A stretch of DNA of 7,869 nucleotides, from NCBI GenBank assembly GCA_021818045.1, contig JAKAFF010000054.1, positions 1 through 7,869 of the forward strand. The letters run 5' to 3'. The stretch comes from a bacterium (GTDB lineage Bacteria; Chlamydiota; Chlamydiia; Chlamydiales; SM23-39). Positions 5,907-7,869 of this stretch are shown piece after piece (the stretch's first letter is position 1; each line of letters starts with the position of its first letter). A program made the position numbers and the translations under genes. The notes beneath the pieces are model-generated. The model saw only the letters and a list, made by a program, of their open reading frames with translations, was not told the origin of the DNA and searched no databases.

Positions 5907-7366
5907 GATTCCTCCGTTTGCCATCCGCCTCCAAGCGCCTTATACAAAGTGATCAGGTTCGTGAGACTCAACAGCTGGCTGCGAACCACTGACTGCTGCA
6001 CCTCGTTCAGCTGCCGTTTTGTATCTAAGACATTGATGAGATTGATCAACCCTGCCTGGTGGCGGCTGTCGGATAGTTGAACGAGGTTTGCATTGGCCGT
6101 TTCCGATTCCAAGAGAAACTGCGTTGTGTCGAGCTGCTGTGTATAGGCGATGAGGGCGCTTTCGGTTTCCTGAAGCGCGCTTAAAACGGTTTGCTGATAG
6201 GTTGCAGCTTGAGCGGCTTGGGCAGCTTGGCTTAAATGGAGTTGCCCTACAATTTTTCCCCCTTCAAAGATGGGCATGGTCGCATCTCCTCCAAATGCCC
6301 AGGTGCGGCTGCCCAAGGTGAAGAGATTGTTGAGCATCAAAGATTGCAACCCCCCATCCCCAAAAAGAGTAATTGTTGGAAAAAAAGAGGCCACAGCTAC
6401 CCCCACATTCGCAGTGGCTGCTGCAAGGTTGCGCTCAGCGAGCCGAATGTCGGGGCGACGACGTAATAAGTCAGAGCGGATGCCAACGGCCACTTGCATG
6501 GGCGTTTGGGGCAGTGGTTGAGGACCTTTCATCTCATCCAATAGCGCTTCCGGCAGCGCGCCTGTCAAAATGGAAAGGGTATAAATCCCCCGATGAATCT
6601 GCGCATCTAAATCGGGCAATAGCGATTTTTCTTCAGCAAGTTGCGATAAAAGGTTTTGATAATCGATCTGACTTACATAGCCACATGCAAATTGCTTTTC
6701 GACAATGACTTTTTTCTTTTCGAGAAGCTCTATGTTTTGAGAAATGAGCGCTTGAAGAGATTGATTACCCCTTACATCTACATAGTTGCGAGCCACTTCT
6801 GCAAGTACGGTAATTAACACATCGTTGCGATTTTCAATAGCGCTGCCAATCAAAGCGTCAGCCGCCTCCACACTGCGCCGAATTTTGCCAAACAAGTCAA
6901 TTTCCCAAATGGCATCGAAAAGCGCATTATAAAGATTTTGAGTTTGAGGCGCTTGCACATTAAATGGGAGCCCTGTCGATTGCGAAACAGTGCCAGGAGC
7001 GCTGCCAGTACTTGGACCTATGGCAAAAACGGGGCCGTTTTTACTAAAATAGGTGCGAGTCGCATTGACGTCTGCTCCAATTTGTGGATAAAACGAAGAG
7101 GCGGTAATTTGTCTCATCGCCCTTGCTTGCAAGATGTTGGACTCTGCTGTCAGAAGGTCGTAGTTATTTTCGGCCGCTTGCTCGATATAGCGGCTGAGCT
7201 GCGCGTCATTGAGGCTTTCCCACCAGGCGATGAGTGGGGTGTCTATCGATTCTGTTTCCGATTGAAAGCTCCATACGTCGGGGATGGTGTTTTCAGGTGG
7301 AGTGTAGTTGGGCCCCACCATACATCCTGCTAAAACAAGTATTAGAAATACACACGATCGACGCAT
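5903..7366 (-). CDS. TolC/NodT-family outer-membrane efflux lipoprotein
   Basis: A 487-residue outer-membrane channel lipoprotein of the NodT branch of the TolC superfamily; trimers form the exit duct of tripartite RND or ABC export pumps. The signal peptide ends in the lipobox LAGC, with lipidated Cys15 followed by the family-typical MVGPNY. Family motifs occur in order: AWWESLNDAQL (47-57), SSFYPQI (90-96), WEIDLFGKIRR (154-164), the highly conserved SDLLRRRPDIRLAERNL (298-314) leading into VASFFPTI, PIFEGGKIVGQL near 365-375, and ALGGGW just before the end. The length is normal for the family and the gene is intact. It starts three bases after the ABC-2 permease stop, with only a weak ribosome-binding site, so coupling to the permease is likely. 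Its TGA overlaps the autotransporter ATG. The context points to an ABC-driven pump; the substrate is not evident. Confidence 0.93.
   Translation of the reverse strand: MRRSCVFLILVLAGCMVGPNYTPPENTIPDVWSFQSETESIDTPLIAWWESLNDAQLSRYIEQAAENNYDLLTAESNILQARAMRQITASSFYPQIGADVNATRTYFSKNGPVFAIGPSTGSAPGTVSQSTGLPFNVQAPQTQNLYNALFDAIWEIDLFGKIRRSVEAADALIGSAIENRNDVLITVLAEVARNYVDVRGNQSLQALISQNIELLEKKKVIVEKQFACGYVSQIDYQNLLSQLAEEKSLLPDLDAQIHRGIYTLSILTGALPEALLDEMKGPQPLPQTPMQVAVGIRSDLLRRRPDIRLAERNLAAATANVGVAVASFFPTITLFGDGGLQSLMLNNLFTLGSRTWAFGGDATMPIFEGGKIVGQLHLSQAAQAAQAATYQQTVLSALQETESALIAYTQQLDTTQFLLESETANANLVQLSDSRHQAGLINLINVLDTKRQLNEVQQSVVRSQLLSLTNLITLYKALGGGWQTEES
5911..5915 (-). promoter_or_regulatory. ribosome-binding site deciding the autotransporter start
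   Basis: GGAGG on the minus strand, four bases before the ATG at 5906. Together with the ATGA overlap it favours that start. A second GGAGG (5928-5932), three bases before the in-frame ATG at 5924, could serve the longer form. Both lie inside the last codons of the NodT-like gene. Confidence 0.5.
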
Positions 7367-7369
7367 GAT

Positions 7370-7869
7370 TTACTCTAGCCTTCTTCTAAAAAACCATCCC
7401 GCACTCACGAGGTTGAACGCCGCAATGATGGCGAGGGGCCATATGTTCTGTAATACCATCCGGGCGGGCATCGCCTTGAGGAAAATCCCCTTCGATATAA
7501 TCAGCATATAGCGCAAAGGATTCAAATATGTCACGGGTTGTAGCCAATTGGGCATGTTCTCAATGGGGGTTGCAAAGCCTGAGAGGAGGATGCTTGGCAA
7601 TATAAAGACAAACGTGCCAAGCATGGCTTGCTGCTGTGTCATAGAAAGAGAGGAGATAAATAACCCAATGCCGCTTGCGGAAATGACAAAAAGGAGCAGA
7701 CTAAAAAAATAGAGCACAAGCGATCCAGTAAAGGGCACTTGTAAGATGAGCACGCCAATCGTAAGCATGGCCATCCCCTCAGCAAGGCCAATCAAAATGC
7801 CTGGAACCATCTTTCCCACCAGAATTTGACCTGGCATAAGCGGTGATACGAGGAGCTGATCAAAAGTGC
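7370..7869 (-). CDS. ABC-2 type export permease, C-terminal part (gene runs off the right edge)
   Basis: Only the last 166 or so residues are in the window; the reading frame stays open to the right edge, and the codons before the first internal Met read DQLLVSPLMPGQ, matching the conserved cytoplasmic loop of ABC-2 permeases (YhhJ/YbhR/YadH type). Four hydrophobic segments follow. The last loop holds the family signature LSGFATPIENMPNWLQPVTY and NPLRYMLIISKGIFLK, and the protein ends in a basic FFRRRLE tail in the cytoplasm. It would form the inner-membrane channel of an ABC exporter energised by a separate ATPase, with a membrane-fusion protein linking it to the NodT-like lipoprotein encoded three bases downstream. 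The N-terminal part, with the large periplasmic domain usual in this subfamily, lies outside the window. Substrate unknown. Confidence 0.92.
   Translation of the reverse strand, partial: TFDQLLVSPLMPGQILVGKMVPGILIGLAEGMAMLTIGVLILQVPFTGSLVLYFFSLLLFVISASGIGLFISSLSMTQQQAMLGTFVFILPSILLSGFATPIENMPNWLQPVTYLNPLRYMLIISKGIFLKAMPARMVLQNIWPLAIIAAFNLVSAGWFFRRRLE

Noticed and set aside
6236..7333. Plus-strand frames opposite the NodT-like gene
   Set aside because: They are shadows of an intact, well-conserved gene on the other strand.

Overview
The window comes from a Gram-negative bacterium. It encodes a TolC/NodT-type outer-membrane lipoprotein and a type Va autotransporter whose barrel ends in phenylalanine. 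The late part of that barrel reminds me, from memory only, of autotransporters of environmental Chlamydiae (Parachlamydiales). This is a tentative inference, because the closest relatives of the MntR regulator and the NodT-type protein that I recall are proteobacterial.

Layout from left to right. Positions 1-346 hold no secure gene; there is one weak small plus-strand ORF (31-264), with protein-like but interrupted reading on the minus strand. A minus-strand gene (347-1477) encodes an unrecognised membrane protein made of two related halves. It diverges from mntR (1597-2022, plus strand), a DtxR/MntR-family manganese regulator with all six expected metal ligands. The 119-base gap between them carries a 22-bp imperfect palindrome with the geometry of an MntR box, lying between plausible -35 and -10 elements of the membrane-protein gene. 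A foldback inverted repeat of about 168 bp (1997-2164) sits at the 3' end of mntR and supplies its last codons and stop. Then come a promoter and a tRNA-Ser(UGA) gene (2221-2310).

The rest is one minus-strand operon entering from the right edge: the C-terminal part of an ABC-2 permease (7370 to the edge), a NodT/TolC-like outer-membrane lipoprotein (5903-7366) and an autotransporter of about 1164 residues (2412-5906). The spacings are 3 bases and then an ATGA stop/start overlap, so the three genes are probably co-transcribed and translationally coupled. The permease and NodT-like channel look like the membrane parts of an ABC export pump; the ATPase and membrane-fusion protein would be expected to the right. 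Coupling an autotransporter to that pump is unusual.

The observations most worth following are the foldback element that rewrites the end of mntR, the candidate MntR operator controlling an unknown duplicated membrane protein, and the autotransporter coupled to the efflux operon.
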